Assembly: GCA_039184865.1 (NCBI GenBank)
Contig: JBCDAV010000016.1
Span: 1 to 64,000 of the forward strand
DNA from: Thermohalobaculum sp039184865
GTDB lineage: Bacteria; Pseudomonadota; Alphaproteobacteria; Rhodobacterales; Rhodobacteraceae
DNA: 64,000 nucleotides
Reading direction: 5' to 3'
Shown here: in pieces, positions 19,044 to 27,729 of the stretch
Layout: each line of letters opens with the position of its first letter
Numbering within the stretch: position 1 is the first letter of the stretch
Made by a program: the position numbers and the translations under genes
Notes under the pieces: generated by a model
Told to the model about the DNA's origin: nothing
Database searches by the model: none
Seen by the model: only the letters and a program-made list of their open reading frames with translations

Positions 19044-19901
19044 CTACAGGTTGGCACCTTCACGCACATCCAGATGATCGCGCAGCGCATCGCCGAGGAA
19101 ATTGATCGCCAGCACCGTCAGCATGATCGCGAGGCCCGGATAGACGCCGAGCCACCACGCGCGCGAGATGAAACTGCGCGCCTCGGACAGGATAAGCCCC
19201 CAGGTCGGCGTGTCGGAACTGACACCGAGGCCGAGGAAGGAGAGAACCGCCTCGGCGAGAATGGCGTTCGACACGCTGACAGTCGCCAGAACGATTACGG
19301 GGGCCAGTATATTCGGAAGGATGTGGCGAACCATGATCAAGAGATCGGAGGCTCCGTAGCTGCGGGCCGCCTGCACGAAAAGTTCCTCCTTGACCTGCAG
19401 TGTCATGCCGCGCGCGATCCGGGCAAAATCGTCGAGATAGGCCAATGTTATCGCTACCATCACGTTCAAAAGGCCGGTTCCGAAGACCGCAACGAGGTAG
19501 ACCGCGATCAGGATGTTCGGGAACGCCCATTGCAGATCGATGTAGCGCATGATGATCGTGTCGATCCAACCGCGATAGTAACCGGCGAGGATCCCCATGC
19601 CGACGCCGAGCACGAGCGCGATGCCGACCGTCACGATCCCGACGAAGAGCGAGACGCGCGCCCCGTGGATGATCCGGGACAGGAGATCGCGGCCGAGATC
19701 GTCCACTCCGAGCGGATGAAGCGCCGAGGGTTCCTCCATCATCATGTAGTCCATCGCGTTCGGATCGTGCGGGGCGATCCACGGCGCGAAGATCGCCGCC
19801 AGCGCGAGAACAGCAAGGAATACGGCACCCGCCAGCGCTCTCGGATCACGCCGGACGACCATCGCAAAGGTGCGGCGTTGCACGGTTTCGGTAGCGCTCA
19901 T
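19044..19901 (-). CDS. Peptide-type ABC transporter permease, DppC-like
   Basis: A 285-aa inner-membrane permease with an N-terminal helix, then the LGVDDLGRDLLSRIIHGARVSLFVG segment and five further helices. The EAA loop lies in ARSYGASDLLIMVRHILPNILAP, which contacts the ATPase. LGLGVSSDTPTWG near the end is typical of DppC/OppC. The start overlaps the stop of the partner permease by four bases (ATGA), so translation is coupled. No ATP-binding gene exists in this cluster. Confidence 0.93.
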   Translation of the reverse strand: MSATETVQRRTFAMVVRRDPRALAGAVFLAVLALAAIFAPWIAPHDPNAMDYMMMEEPSALHPLGVDDLGRDLLSRIIHGARVSLFVGIVTVGIALVLGVGMGILAGYYRGWIDTIIMRYIDLQWAFPNILIAVYLVAVFGTGLLNVMVAITLAYLDDFARIARGMTLQVKEELFVQAARSYGASDLLIMVRHILPNILAPVIVLATVSVSNAILAEAVLSFLGLGVSSDTPTWGLILSEARSFISRAWWLGVYPGLAIMLTVLAINFLGDALRDHLDVREGANL

Positions 19902-20848
19902 CCCTGCACCCGGATGCGAGGGTCGATCACGCCGTAGAGGATGTCGACTAGGAGGTTGACGAAGACGAAGATGAAAGAGACCGCGAGAATGGCGCCCTGA
20001 ACGACCGGGTAGTCGCGGTTCAGGATGCCTTCGATCAAGATGCGGCCCAGCCCCTTGATGGCGAAGACGGTCTCGACCACCACGGTCGAGGCCATGAGGA
20101 GACCGAAGGCAATCCCCATGACCGTGATCACCGGGATCAGCGCGTTCGGAAACGCGTGTCCCATGACGACCTGGTTCGGCTTGAGACCCTTTGCGTACGC
20201 GACGCGAATGAAGTCGGTTTTCAGAACCTCGAGCATCGACGAGCGGACCATGCGTGCGATGATCGCGGAAAACGCTGTTCCCGCCGCAATCGCCGGCATC
20301 AGGAGATGACTGAGCCAGGTCCAGACGCCTTCGCTCATCGGAACGTACCCGATCGCCGGGAGCCAGCCCAGATTGGCCGCGAACAACAGGATGAGCAGGA
20401 TTCCGAGCCAGAAGTCGGGCATCGAGAGGCCGACGAACGCGATGAAGGTCACGCCGTGATCGACCGGGCGACCGCGGCGCAGCGCCGAGACGAGACCGGC
20501 GGGAATGGCGATTATCACAGCCACGATGAAGGAAAGGAACGCCAACGACAGGGTCCTTGGTGCTGCCTCCAGCAGGATCTGGCTGACGGGCACACGGCTG
20601 CCGTAGATCGATGCGCCCAGATCGCCCTGGAGCATCAGCGTGAACCAACGCCAGTACTGCACGTAGATCGGCTGATCGAGGCCATACTTCACTCGAAGCA
20701 CGTCCGCTGCCGCCGGGTCGCCTGCGTCGAACATCATCGCGGCCAGCGGGTCACCCGGCAGAAGCCGCAGCATGAAGAACACCAGCGTCGCCACTGCCCA
20801 CATGACGACAATTGCGCCAAGCGAGCGCTTGAGAATGTAGAGCGTCAT
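19898..20848 (-). CDS. Peptide-type ABC transporter permease, DppB-like
   Basis: A 316-aa permease with six hydrophobic helices. The N-terminus reads LKRSLGAIVVMWAVATLVFF and is followed by LLPGDPLAAMM. The EAA-like loop RVAYAKGLKPNQVVMGHAFPNALIP and the ending DILYGVIDPRIRVQG are standard for DppB/OppB/GsiC. It pairs with the DppC-like gene through a four-base overlap and lies 85 bases behind the solute-binding gene. It would form the channel for di- or oligopeptides, or for gamma-glutamyl compounds if the neighbouring GGT tells the substrate. Confidence 0.93.
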   Translation of the reverse strand: MTLYILKRSLGAIVVMWAVATLVFFMLRLLPGDPLAAMMFDAGDPAAADVLRVKYGLDQPIYVQYWRWFTLMLQGDLGASIYGSRVPVSQILLEAAPRTLSLAFLSFIVAVIIAIPAGLVSALRRGRPVDHGVTFIAFVGLSMPDFWLGILLILLFAANLGWLPAIGYVPMSEGVWTWLSHLLMPAIAAGTAFSAIIARMVRSSMLEVLKTDFIRVAYAKGLKPNQVVMGHAFPNALIPVITVMGIAFGLLMASTVVVETVFAIKGLGRILIEGILNRDYPVVQGAILAVSFIFVFVNLLVDILYGVIDPRIRVQG

Positions 20849-20880
20849 GTCTCGCCCGGGCAGGCGAACGCGTCGCGCCG

Positions 20881-20903
20881 TCCCCCCTCGCGTCGAAGGG
20901 GGA
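20881..20903 (-). terminator. Hairpin between binding protein and permease genes
   Basis: TCCCCC (20881-20886) pairs with GGGGGA (20898-20903) around an 11-base loop. There is no T-run on the minus strand. Its place just behind the solute-binding gene suggests a partial terminator or RNA-stabilising hairpin that keeps binding-protein mRNA above permease mRNA. Confidence 0.45.
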
Positions 20904-20933
20904 GGCCATCGTACCCTGGGTGGTCCAAGAGGA

Positions 20934-22706
20934 TCAGCTCAGCGTCACGCGGTCCAGATCCACGAGCCCGGGGATCCGGCTGGCATCGGGGAAGTTGACC
21001 TCCTTGCGCCAGACCATGGTGTCCGACGGGTGGTAGAGGAACGCCTGCGCCACCTTGTCCGAACTGATCTGATTGGCCTGCTGGACCAGCGCCTTGCGGG
21101 CCGCAGGATCTGCCGTGACGGATTGCTCGGTGACAAGGCGGTCAACCTCGGGATCCGAGAACCAGCCGAACGGCATCTCGTCCTTGTTCCGGTCGCGTCC
21201 GTTGAACTTCGACTCGGTCTGGATCCAGTCGACAATGCCGTCATCCGGGTCGAAATCGCCGCCCGATCCCAACCGGCAGAGATCGAAGCTCATGGCCCGG
21301 AACTCGTCGAGCAGGACCGGGAAGTCCTTGACGTCGAGCTCGATATTGATGCCGAGGTTCTTCTTCAGGATGTTCTTGATCACCAGGCAATCGCGGCGGG
21401 TCGATGCGGTGCAGAGGATCCGAAGCTCCGGGAAGCCCTCACCGCCCGGGAAGCCTGCCTCGGCCAGCATCGCCTGCGCCGCTTCGGCATCGAAGCGCTG
21501 CTCGGACGTCGCGGCAATCGCGTCATCATAGTAGTAGCCCATGGCCGGATTGATCGTGCCGTAGGCGGGCGTCGCGCGCCCGAAATGCGCCTGACGGATG
21601 TAGAGTTCGCGGTCTATCGCCTTGGCGATGGCGAGCCGCACCATGAAGCCCTTTTCTTTCTTCAGCTCCTCGACCGGCTTGGAGAAATCCGTCACCTTCA
21701 TCGGGTCGCGCCACGGATTCATGAAGATGCCCTGGAAGCCCGGCCCCGGGATGATCGACGTCACGAGATCGGGGTTCGACTCGAACCGGTCGACCAGTTC
21801 CGGCGGGATCGGGTTGCCGCCCGAGATGTGGATGTCGCCGGCCTCCATCGCCGCTGCGAAGGGCTCGGGATCGATAATCGGCGTGATGATGACCTTGTCG
21901 ACGCCCGGACGGTTCGGATCCCAATAGGCCTCGTTGCGCTCCAGTGTCATCGACTGGCCGAGCTGGTGGTCGGTGACCTTGAACGGGCCGGTGCCGACAG
22001 CTTTCAGCCCGTATTCGGACAGGCCCATGCTCTCGATCGCACCGCGCGAGACGATGGTCATGGCGCGACCCGAGGACCGCTCCAGCGTCTTGACCAGAAG
22101 CGACGCCTGCGGCGCACCAAGAATGATCTTCACCTTGTGCTCGCCCAGCTTCTCGATGTCCTTGATGTTGGCGACCACGCGCGAGTGGATCGACTTCTCC
22201 GGATCCTTCGAGCGCTGATAAGTGTAAATCACGTCGTCGGCCGTGAACGCGTCGCCATTGTGGAAGGTGACGCCCTCGCGCAGGTTGAAGGTGTATTCCG
22301 TGCCGTCGCCGTTGACCTCCCAGTCCAAGGCCAGATCGCCTTCGGCCTGCAATGCGGGGTTGATGTGCGTCAGACCGCTGAGCACATTCGACGAGATCTG
22401 AAACAGAAGAACCTGGTTGATCTGGGCGGGGTCGATCGTGCGCAGTTCGCCCACACCGGACCAGCCTGCGCGCAGGGTGCCTCCGGTCGCGGCCTGAGCC
22501 TGCGGAACCGCACCCGGCAGCAGATGCGTGGCCGTCAGCGCGCCAGAGGCCGCCAGTAGCCGCAGCACTGTGCGCCGGCCAAGCTGCGGGCCGGCGAGAT
22601 CGGACCGGTTCAGCCCTGCCATCGGATCGGCCGGATCGAAGTCGTTCGCCTCGTCCCAAGACTGCTTCATGAAAGATCGCAGATCTGAACGCGTTCTGTC
22701 CGTCAT
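20934..22706 (-). CDS. Family-5 ABC solute-binding protein (peptide type), Tat-like signal
   Basis: This 590-aa SBP_bac_5 protein has a long N-terminus. It starts with a polar stretch, then GRRTVLRLLAASGALTATHL and AQAATGG, which resembles a twin-arginine signal with a hydrophobic core and cleavage after AQA. The mature part has LDWEVNGDGTEYTFNLREGV and FTADDVIYTYQRSKDP, the family signature. C-terminal parts such as ILKKNLGINIELDVKDFP fit peptide or opine binders. As first gene of the operon it would deliver substrate to the DppB/C-like pair and share an ATPase from elsewhere. The roughly 45 residues before the RR pair are longer than usual; a later start is possible at M13. Confidence 0.92.
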   Translation of the reverse strand: MTDRTRSDLRSFMKQSWDEANDFDPADPMAGLNRSDLAGPQLGRRTVLRLLAASGALTATHLLPGAVPQAQAATGGTLRAGWSGVGELRTIDPAQINQVLLFQISSNVLSGLTHINPALQAEGDLALDWEVNGDGTEYTFNLREGVTFHNGDAFTADDVIYTYQRSKDPEKSIHSRVVANIKDIEKLGEHKVKIILGAPQASLLVKTLERSSGRAMTIVSRGAIESMGLSEYGLKAVGTGPFKVTDHQLGQSMTLERNEAYWDPNRPGVDKVIITPIIDPEPFAAAMEAGDIHISGGNPIPPELVDRFESNPDLVTSIIPGPGFQGIFMNPWRDPMKVTDFSKPVEELKKEKGFMVRLAIAKAIDRELYIRQAHFGRATPAYGTINPAMGYYYDDAIAATSEQRFDAEAAQAMLAEAGFPGGEGFPELRILCTASTRRDCLVIKNILKKNLGINIELDVKDFPVLLDEFRAMSFDLCRLGSGGDFDPDDGIVDWIQTESKFNGRDRNKDEMPFGWFSDPEVDRLVTEQSVTADPAARKALVQQANQISSDKVAQAFLYHPSDTMVWRKEVNFPDASRIPGLVDLDRVTLS

Positions 22707-22847
22707 CTCGTCACCCCTTTCGGTAGGTCGGCCAATTCATGGAAGGTCGGTATCCTTAATTTGTGTGCCGGGTTGCCGCTAGGTCAAGCGGCACTGGATC
22801 AGAAGACGGGTATGTGAACCCAGAGGCCATTTAGGTTTCGTGGCCCC

Positions 22848-22871
22848 GGCTCCCGCAGCGCTGCGGGAGCC
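22848..22871. terminator. Perfect 24-base inverted repeat
   Basis: GGCTCCCGCAGC is followed immediately by its exact complement, giving an 11-bp stem with a minimal loop. It lies 10 bases past the ProW stop codon. On the plus strand it is followed by ATTTT. It most likely ends the ProXVW transcript, though the T-run on that strand is poor. Confidence 0.55.
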
Positions 22872-22881
22872 ATTTTGCGGG

Positions 22882-24429
22882 TTATTTTCTTGCGCCCTGA
22901 ACAATCCGGTCGAGGATCATCGCGCAGAACAGGATGGCGAAGCCTGCCAGGATACCCTGCCCGACATTCGCATATTGAAGCGCTTCGAGAACGTCCTCGC
23001 CGAGCCCCTTGGCACCGATCAGCGAGGCGACCACGACCATCGCAAGCGACAGCATGATGGTCTGGTTGATCCCCGCGCGGATCGAGGGGCTCGCCAGCGG
23101 CAGGTCGACCTTTGTCAGCAGATACCACTTGGAAGCACCGAACGCGATCGCGGCTTCACGGACGTGCTCGGGCACGCCGCGCAGGCCAAGCACCGTCAGG
23201 CGCACAACCGGCGTTCCGCCGAAGATCATCGTCACGATGACCGCCGCAGGTTTCCCGACGCCAAAGAACGCGATCACCGGGACCATGAAGACGAAGGCCG
23301 GCATGGTCTGCATGAAATCCATGATCGGCTGGACGATCGCGTAGAACCGTGGGCGGCGAGCGCAATACATGCCGAGCGGGATGCCGATGACGATGCTGAG
23401 GCACGCCGCCGTACCGAGCAGCGCCAGCGTCGTCATGGCTTTTTCCCAGAAGCCGAGCAGGCCCATATAGGCAAGGAAAGCGCCGGAGAAGATCGCGATC
23501 CGGGTTCCCGCCGACAGCCATGTCAGCAGGATGATGAAGCTGGCGATCACCATCCACGGCGTCTGCACGAAGATCAGCTCGAGCGCGTCCAGCAACGCGC
23601 GGATGCCGATCGTGATGCCCTCGAAAAGCGCCTCGGAGTTTCGCACACACCACGCGATGAAGTCCTCGACCAGGCCGACCGCGGTCAGACGGATATCGCC
23701 GTGTGTCGGGAACTCGGTCAGGAGCGGGACGGCCCCCGGAAAACTGTAATGCACCATCGCTGTGAACATGATCAGCACGCAGAAAACGGCGCTGAGCACG
23801 ATGTGCGGCATCGGCATTCCGGCGGAAAGGGTGCGGTCGGACAGCCAATCCGAGTAGCGCGCCTCCAGCACCGAGTTGGCGACGACGGACTGCGCCAGCT
23901 TGGCGACGACTAGCACGCCCAACCCCGTGAGCGCGATCCAGATGCCCTGGCTTTCCATGGCGAGCGCGTCGGCCCGGTAACCGTCGATTGCACCCTCGAG
24001 CGACTCGACCGTGCGACGCAGCGGATCGACCCGGTCGGTGTTGTTCTCGATGGCCGCTTCAAGCTGCTGCTTGCGCAGTTCCAGCGTTCCCTCGATCGAG
24101 GCGACCCGCTCGCGCGCCTCGGCCCCGAGGTCGCCGAAAAGCCCGCGCGCGATCTGCACGAAGCCCAGCGTCTCGACGATCAGGAAGGCGACAGCCCACT
24201 TCCAGAGACCGCGCGCGCCGAACCAGATCGGACCAAAGATCCCGGCGAAGAGATTGAAGGTCGGCGTGAACCGGGCATCGGCGCCGATCCGGTCGAACTG
24301 GCCATAGTAGTAATCGGGACTTGTTCGGACGAATTCCGTGATCTCGGTCCGGCGGTGCCCGGCCTGTTCGGCCAGCTTGTCCGCATCGGTTTCGACCAGC
24401 GGGTTCGGGTTGGAGGCGCCGTCCATCAT
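22882..24429 (-). CDS. proW: Glycine betaine/proline-type ABC permease with long N-terminal extension (ProW-like)
   Basis: The protein is 515 aa, against about 280-350 for typical ProW/OpuAB. The C-terminal 260 residues are the permease core: GTAACLSIVIGIPLGMYCAR, MDFMQTMPAFVFMVPVIAFF and the EAA loop AIAFGASKWYLLTKVDLPLA. The extra N-terminus has a DUF2628-like double hydrophobic stretch (FNLFAGIFGPIWFGARGLWK), a charged, probably coiled segment near residues 100-150 (ERVASIEGTLELRKQQLEAA), and further helices. The start overlaps the ATPase stop by four bases and follows GGAGG. It imports betaine-like zwitterions together with the two upstream genes. Confidence 0.9.
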   Translation of the reverse strand: MMDGASNPNPLVETDADKLAEQAGHRRTEITEFVRTSPDYYYGQFDRIGADARFTPTFNLFAGIFGPIWFGARGLWKWAVAFLIVETLGFVQIARGLFGDLGAEARERVASIEGTLELRKQQLEAAIENNTDRVDPLRRTVESLEGAIDGYRADALAMESQGIWIALTGLGVLVVAKLAQSVVANSVLEARYSDWLSDRTLSAGMPMPHIVLSAVFCVLIMFTAMVHYSFPGAVPLLTEFPTHGDIRLTAVGLVEDFIAWCVRNSEALFEGITIGIRALLDALELIFVQTPWMVIASFIILLTWLSAGTRIAIFSGAFLAYMGLLGFWEKAMTTLALLGTAACLSIVIGIPLGMYCARRPRFYAIVQPIMDFMQTMPAFVFMVPVIAFFGVGKPAAVIVTMIFGGTPVVRLTVLGLRGVPEHVREAAIAFGASKWYLLTKVDLPLASPSIRAGINQTIMLSLAMVVVASLIGAKGLGEDVLEALQYANVGQGILAGFAILFCAMILDRIVQGARK

Positions 24430-25484
24430 GATACCTCCGTCCCTTCAATGACGGTTCGCAGCAGGTCGTCGCGGCCGATGATGCCGACTTCGACGCCGCC
24501 GTCCTCGACGACGATCGGATTGTCGCTTTCGATGGCCATCTGGATGAGTGTGCTCAGCGGGGCGGCCTCGTTGACCCGGGGCGCCTCGACCGAAATTTCG
24601 CGACCCGCAAGGGGCTGCATCACGGCGTGCGCACGCACGACCTTGAGCCGGGAGATCCCGGCGACGAAGTCAGCGACGTAATCGTCGGCAGGGTTCATCA
24701 CGATATCCTCGGCAGTGCCGATCTGCACGACGCGTCCGTCACGCATGATCGCGATGCGGTGGCCGATGCGAACCGCTTCATCGAGGTCGTGGGTGATGAA
24801 GATCGTCGTCTTTTTCAGGATGTTCGAGAGACGCAGGAACTCGTCCTGTAATTGCCGGCGGATCAGCGGATCGAGCGCGCTGAACGGCTCGTCCATCAAC
24901 AGCACGTCCGGATCGGCCGCCAGCGCGCGCGCCAGCCCGACCCGTTGCTGCATGCCGCCGGAAAGCTCGTGGGCGAACTTGTTGCCCCAGGCGCTGAGCT
25001 CGACGATCTCTAAGATCTTCGAGGCCTGCGCCATACGGTCGTTCTTGCTGACGTGCCGGATCTCCAGCGGCATCGCGACATTGTCGAGAACCGACCGGTG
25101 CGGCATCAGAGCGAAGTTCTGAAAGACCATCCCGATCTTCTTGTTCCGGAAGTCCATCAGCGCCTTCGGCGGCAGCGCCATGACATCGGTGCCCTCGACC
25201 ATGATGCGCCCGGCAGTCGGCTCCAGAAGCCGGTTGAAATGGCGCACGAGTGTCGACTTGCCCGACCCGGACAATCCCATGACACAGAAGATCTCGCCAC
25301 GATTGACGTGCAGGTTCACATCCGCCACGCCGACGACCGCGTTGTACTGCTGAAGCACTTCGGCCTTGCCGAGTCCCTCGGCATGGATCGCGGCCATGGC
25401 TTCATCGGCCCGGTCGCCGAAGATCTTCCAGACGCCTTCGATCTCGATGACCGTGTCGTCCGTCGCTCTGTCGCTGTCCAGCAC
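24426..25484 (-). CDS. proV: Glycine betaine/proline-type ABC ATP-binding protein (ProV-like)
   Basis: The 352-aa ATPase has Walker A GLSGSGKST (residues 70-78), signature LSGGMQQR (174-181), Walker B VLLMDEP (195-200) and switch His in FITHDLDEAVR. The N-terminal EIEGVWKIFGDRADEA and the spacing before Walker A are the ProV/OpuAA type. The C-terminus after residue 270 resembles a single degenerate CBS domain (NPIVVEDGGVEVGIIGRDDL), the part that senses ionic strength in OpuA. The start is a GTG behind GGGGGG. It lies between the binding protein and the permease in one operon. Confidence 0.92.
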   Translation of the reverse strand: MLDSDRATDDTVIEIEGVWKIFGDRADEAMAAIHAEGLGKAEVLQQYNAVVGVADVNLHVNRGEIFCVMGLSGSGKSTLVRHFNRLLEPTAGRIMVEGTDVMALPPKALMDFRNKKIGMVFQNFALMPHRSVLDNVAMPLEIRHVSKNDRMAQASKILEIVELSAWGNKFAHELSGGMQQRVGLARALAADPDVLLMDEPFSALDPLIRRQLQDEFLRLSNILKKTTIFITHDLDEAVRIGHRIAIMRDGRVVQIGTAEDIVMNPADDYVADFVAGISRLKVVRAHAVMQPLAGREISVEAPRVNEAAPLSTLIQMAIESDNPIVVEDGGVEVGIIGRDDLLRTVIEGTEVS

Positions 25485-25508
25485 GTCGCCCCCCGTGTCA
25501 AAGGTCTT

Positions 25509-25534
25509 GGACGGCCCTTCGCAAAGGACCGCCC
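25509..25534 (-). terminator. Imperfect hairpin between betaine-binding protein and ATPase genes
   Basis: GGACGGCCCTT (25509-25519) pairs with AAGGACCGCCC (25524-25534), with two non-Watson-Crick positions and a loop of four bases. It sits between the stop of the binding protein and the start of proV, and could lower downstream expression. Confidence 0.4.
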
Positions 25535-25553
25535 GGTGCTTTCCCTCAGATCC

Positions 25554-26516
25554 TCAGAGACCGAGCCAGGAGTCGACGCGGTCGCTGTTCGCGGCGACCC
25601 ATTCCTTGGCGACTTCACCTGCCTCGCGGCCGTTACCCGAGATCTCGAAGGCAAAGCTGCTGACATCGTCAGCCTGCAGACTGAACCGGCCGAAGAACTC
25701 GGCGATCGCCGGCGAGCGCTCGGCCAGCGACTTCGACCATGCGATCTGTACGTTCTTCAACGCATCCTTCGAGGCAACAAAGGATTCTTCCTTCCAGTTC
25801 GGAGAATCCGATGGCTGGACCATCTTGTACTTCTCGGGATCGTGCGTCGGCTCGGACAGCATGACCACGTCGAACTGGTACCAGATCGCGTGGGGCTTGT
25901 AGCAATAGAAGGCGTAGCCCTCACCCTTGGCGATGCTGTCCTTCACCCGCGCGGTCTTGACGCTTTCCTCGGCCCGGATCGGCTCGATGAAGTCCATCAG
26001 GCCATAGTCGCGCACCTTGACTTCATTGACATTGGCCGAGGCCCAGCCCGGCGCACCGATCCACATCTCGCCCTTGCCGTTGCCGTCGCTGTCCATCAGC
26101 GCGGCGACGTCCGGGCGGCCGAGATCTGCGATATCGGTGATGCTGTTCGCCTCGCCGAAGTTCTTCGAGACGCAGTAGCCCTGGTTGCCTTCATAGGGGT
26201 TCGAAGACAACTGAACGGTCCCTGCCCCGTCGACATACTTCTTGGTGAAGCTCTCCTGGTTCGGCAGCCAGACATCCGGGTGGACGTCGATGTCGCCCTT
26301 ACCCTGGTCCATCGCCTGGAAGATCGTCGCGTTGTTGCCGGGCACCAGCGTCGCCTCGCCACCGATGCGGGACTCGACGACTTCCTTGAGCAGGTGCGCG
26401 ATTGCCTGCGCGCCCGTCCAGGACGGCACACCGATGGCAACCTTTTCGGCCGCGAACGCCGGTGTGCTCAGCCCGATGGCCGCAGCAATACTCAGTGAGA
26501 TGACTGTGTTTTTCAT
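25554..26516 (-). CDS. proX: Betaine/choline-type periplasmic binding protein (OpuAC/ProX-like)
   Basis: A 320-aa precursor with a Sec signal (MKNTVISLSIAAAIGLSTPA, cleavage after AFA). The mature protein begins EKVAIGVPSWTGAQAIAHLL, as in OpuAC-type proteins, where W and other aromatics form the cage for quaternary ammonium groups. WIGAPGWASANVNE and YAFYCYKPHAIWYQFDVVML add more aromatic residues. The start follows GGAGG. It is 68 bases behind the CuyA/DcyD-like gene and 69 bases ahead of proV, so all four are probably one operon. The ligand may be a betaine, or a related zwitterion handled by the lyase. Confidence 0.9.
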   Translation of the reverse strand: MKNTVISLSIAAAIGLSTPAFAAEKVAIGVPSWTGAQAIAHLLKEVVESRIGGEATLVPGNNATIFQAMDQGKGDIDVHPDVWLPNQESFTKKYVDGAGTVQLSSNPYEGNQGYCVSKNFGEANSITDIADLGRPDVAALMDSDGNGKGEMWIGAPGWASANVNEVKVRDYGLMDFIEPIRAEESVKTARVKDSIAKGEGYAFYCYKPHAIWYQFDVVMLSEPTHDPEKYKMVQPSDSPNWKEESFVASKDALKNVQIAWSKSLAERSPAIAEFFGRFSLQADDVSSFAFEISGNGREAGEVAKEWVAANSDRVDSWLGL

Positions 26517-26584
26517 GGATACCTCCGTTTTGGTCCAAAGCTTCTGCGTTTCTGTCCTTTGGCCCTGCCAGCCACTCTGCCAGT

Positions 26585-27628
26585 TCAGGATTTGCTCCGA
26601 AGGACCAGTTCCTCGTAAGCGAACAGTGCAATTGCCCCTCCCGTGTGGAGGAACAGGACGTTGTCGGCGGGTTTGAAGAACCCCTCGCGCACCAGTCCGA
26701 TCAGCCCGGCCATGCCCTTTGCCGAGTAGACAGGATCGAGCAGGATGCCCTCGGTTTCCGCCGCCATTTCGATCGCCTCGATGGTCGAGTCGGCGGGAAT
26801 GCCGTAGCCTTCGCCGATGTAGCCATCATCGACGAGCACCTTGCTTGCCGGGATGTCGGGCAGGCCGAGCTTGGCCACGGTCTTTTTCGCCAGCCCATGG
26901 ACGACGGCAATCTGCCGGTCCTCGGGTTGGCGCACGCTGATCCCCATGACCGGAAGACCTGAGCCGAGGCCGTGGAGCCCCGCGAGCAGCCCGGCATGGG
27001 TGCCGGTGCTGCCGGTCGCGGTGACAAGCCAATCGAAGCTCGGCGCATCGCCTCCGCTCTGCTCGACGATTTCCTGCGCGCACCGCGCGTAGCCGAGCGC
27101 ACCGGTGGCATTGGACCCGCCGCCCGGAATGAAATAGGGGCGATGGCCCGCGTCGCGCAGCTTCTGCGCAACGACCTCGGTCTCGGCGTTCATGTCGAGG
27201 CCCGGCGGCCGGTATTCCAGCGTCGTGCCGAACAGTTTGTCGAGCAGGACATTGCCGGAGTTCTGATAGCCGGCCGGTGCGTCCTGAACCCGCTCTTCGA
27301 GCAGCGCGTGGCACTTCAAACCGGCACGGCAGGCGGCCGCTGCGGTCTGGCGCACGTGATTAGACTGCACGGCACCGTGTGTGACCAGAATATCGGCCCC
27401 CTCCTGCAGCGCCTCGCCCAGCAGGAATTCGAGCTTACGGGTCTTGTTACCGCCCGTCGCGAGGCCCGTGCAGTCGTCGCGCTTGATGAAGAGCTGCGGT
27501 CCGCCGAGGGCATCGGATAGGCGCGGCATGGGTTCGATCGGCGTCGGGCGATGACAGAGCCGGACCTGTGGGAATCGGTCGAAATCGATGCTCGTGGCCG
27601 GTTCTAGAACGTCTGCGCTGATGCTCAT
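26585..27628 (-). CDS. PLP-dependent D-cysteine desulfhydrase / L-cysteate sulfo-lyase family enzyme
   Basis: The 347-aa enzyme belongs to the ACC-deaminase/D-cysteine desulfhydrase fold. The PLP lysine is K62 in DDCTGLATGGNKTRKLEFL. VTHGAVQSNHVRQTAAAA is the Ser/Asn-rich loop, IPGGGSNATGALGYARCAQE the phosphate region, and ILLDPVYSAKGMAGLI the C-terminal motif. The CTGLATGGNKTRK wording resembles CuyA (L-cysteate sulfo-lyase) more than E. coli DcyD as I remember them, so the reaction could be cysteate to pyruvate, sulfite and ammonium. It starts at ATG 27628 behind GGAGGGG. A LysR gene is divergent and a betaine-type transporter follows, so uptake and breakdown of one small zwitterion is plausible. 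Confidence 0.85.
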   Translation of the reverse strand: MSISADVLEPATSIDFDRFPQVRLCHRPTPIEPMPRLSDALGGPQLFIKRDDCTGLATGGNKTRKLEFLLGEALQEGADILVTHGAVQSNHVRQTAAAACRAGLKCHALLEERVQDAPAGYQNSGNVLLDKLFGTTLEYRPPGLDMNAETEVVAQKLRDAGHRPYFIPGGGSNATGALGYARCAQEIVEQSGGDAPSFDWLVTATGSTGTHAGLLAGLHGLGSGLPVMGISVRQPEDRQIAVVHGLAKKTVAKLGLPDIPASKVLVDDGYIGEGYGIPADSTIEAIEMAAETEGILLDPVYSAKGMAGLIGLVREGFFKPADNVLFLHTGGAIALFAYEELVLRSKS

Positions 27629-27729
27629 GGCCCCTCCGTCTGCGTCTTTCGCTTCACCATGGACGAGGTGCGGGCCGCTGGCCAATGTGATGTTTGACTA
27701 GCATCATGCATGAACTGCATAACTCCGAG

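Noticed and set aside
22848..22871. Insertion-sequence end or attachment site
   Set aside because: The perfect palindrome stands alone, with no partner copy or target duplication; a terminator or mRNA hairpin explains it better.
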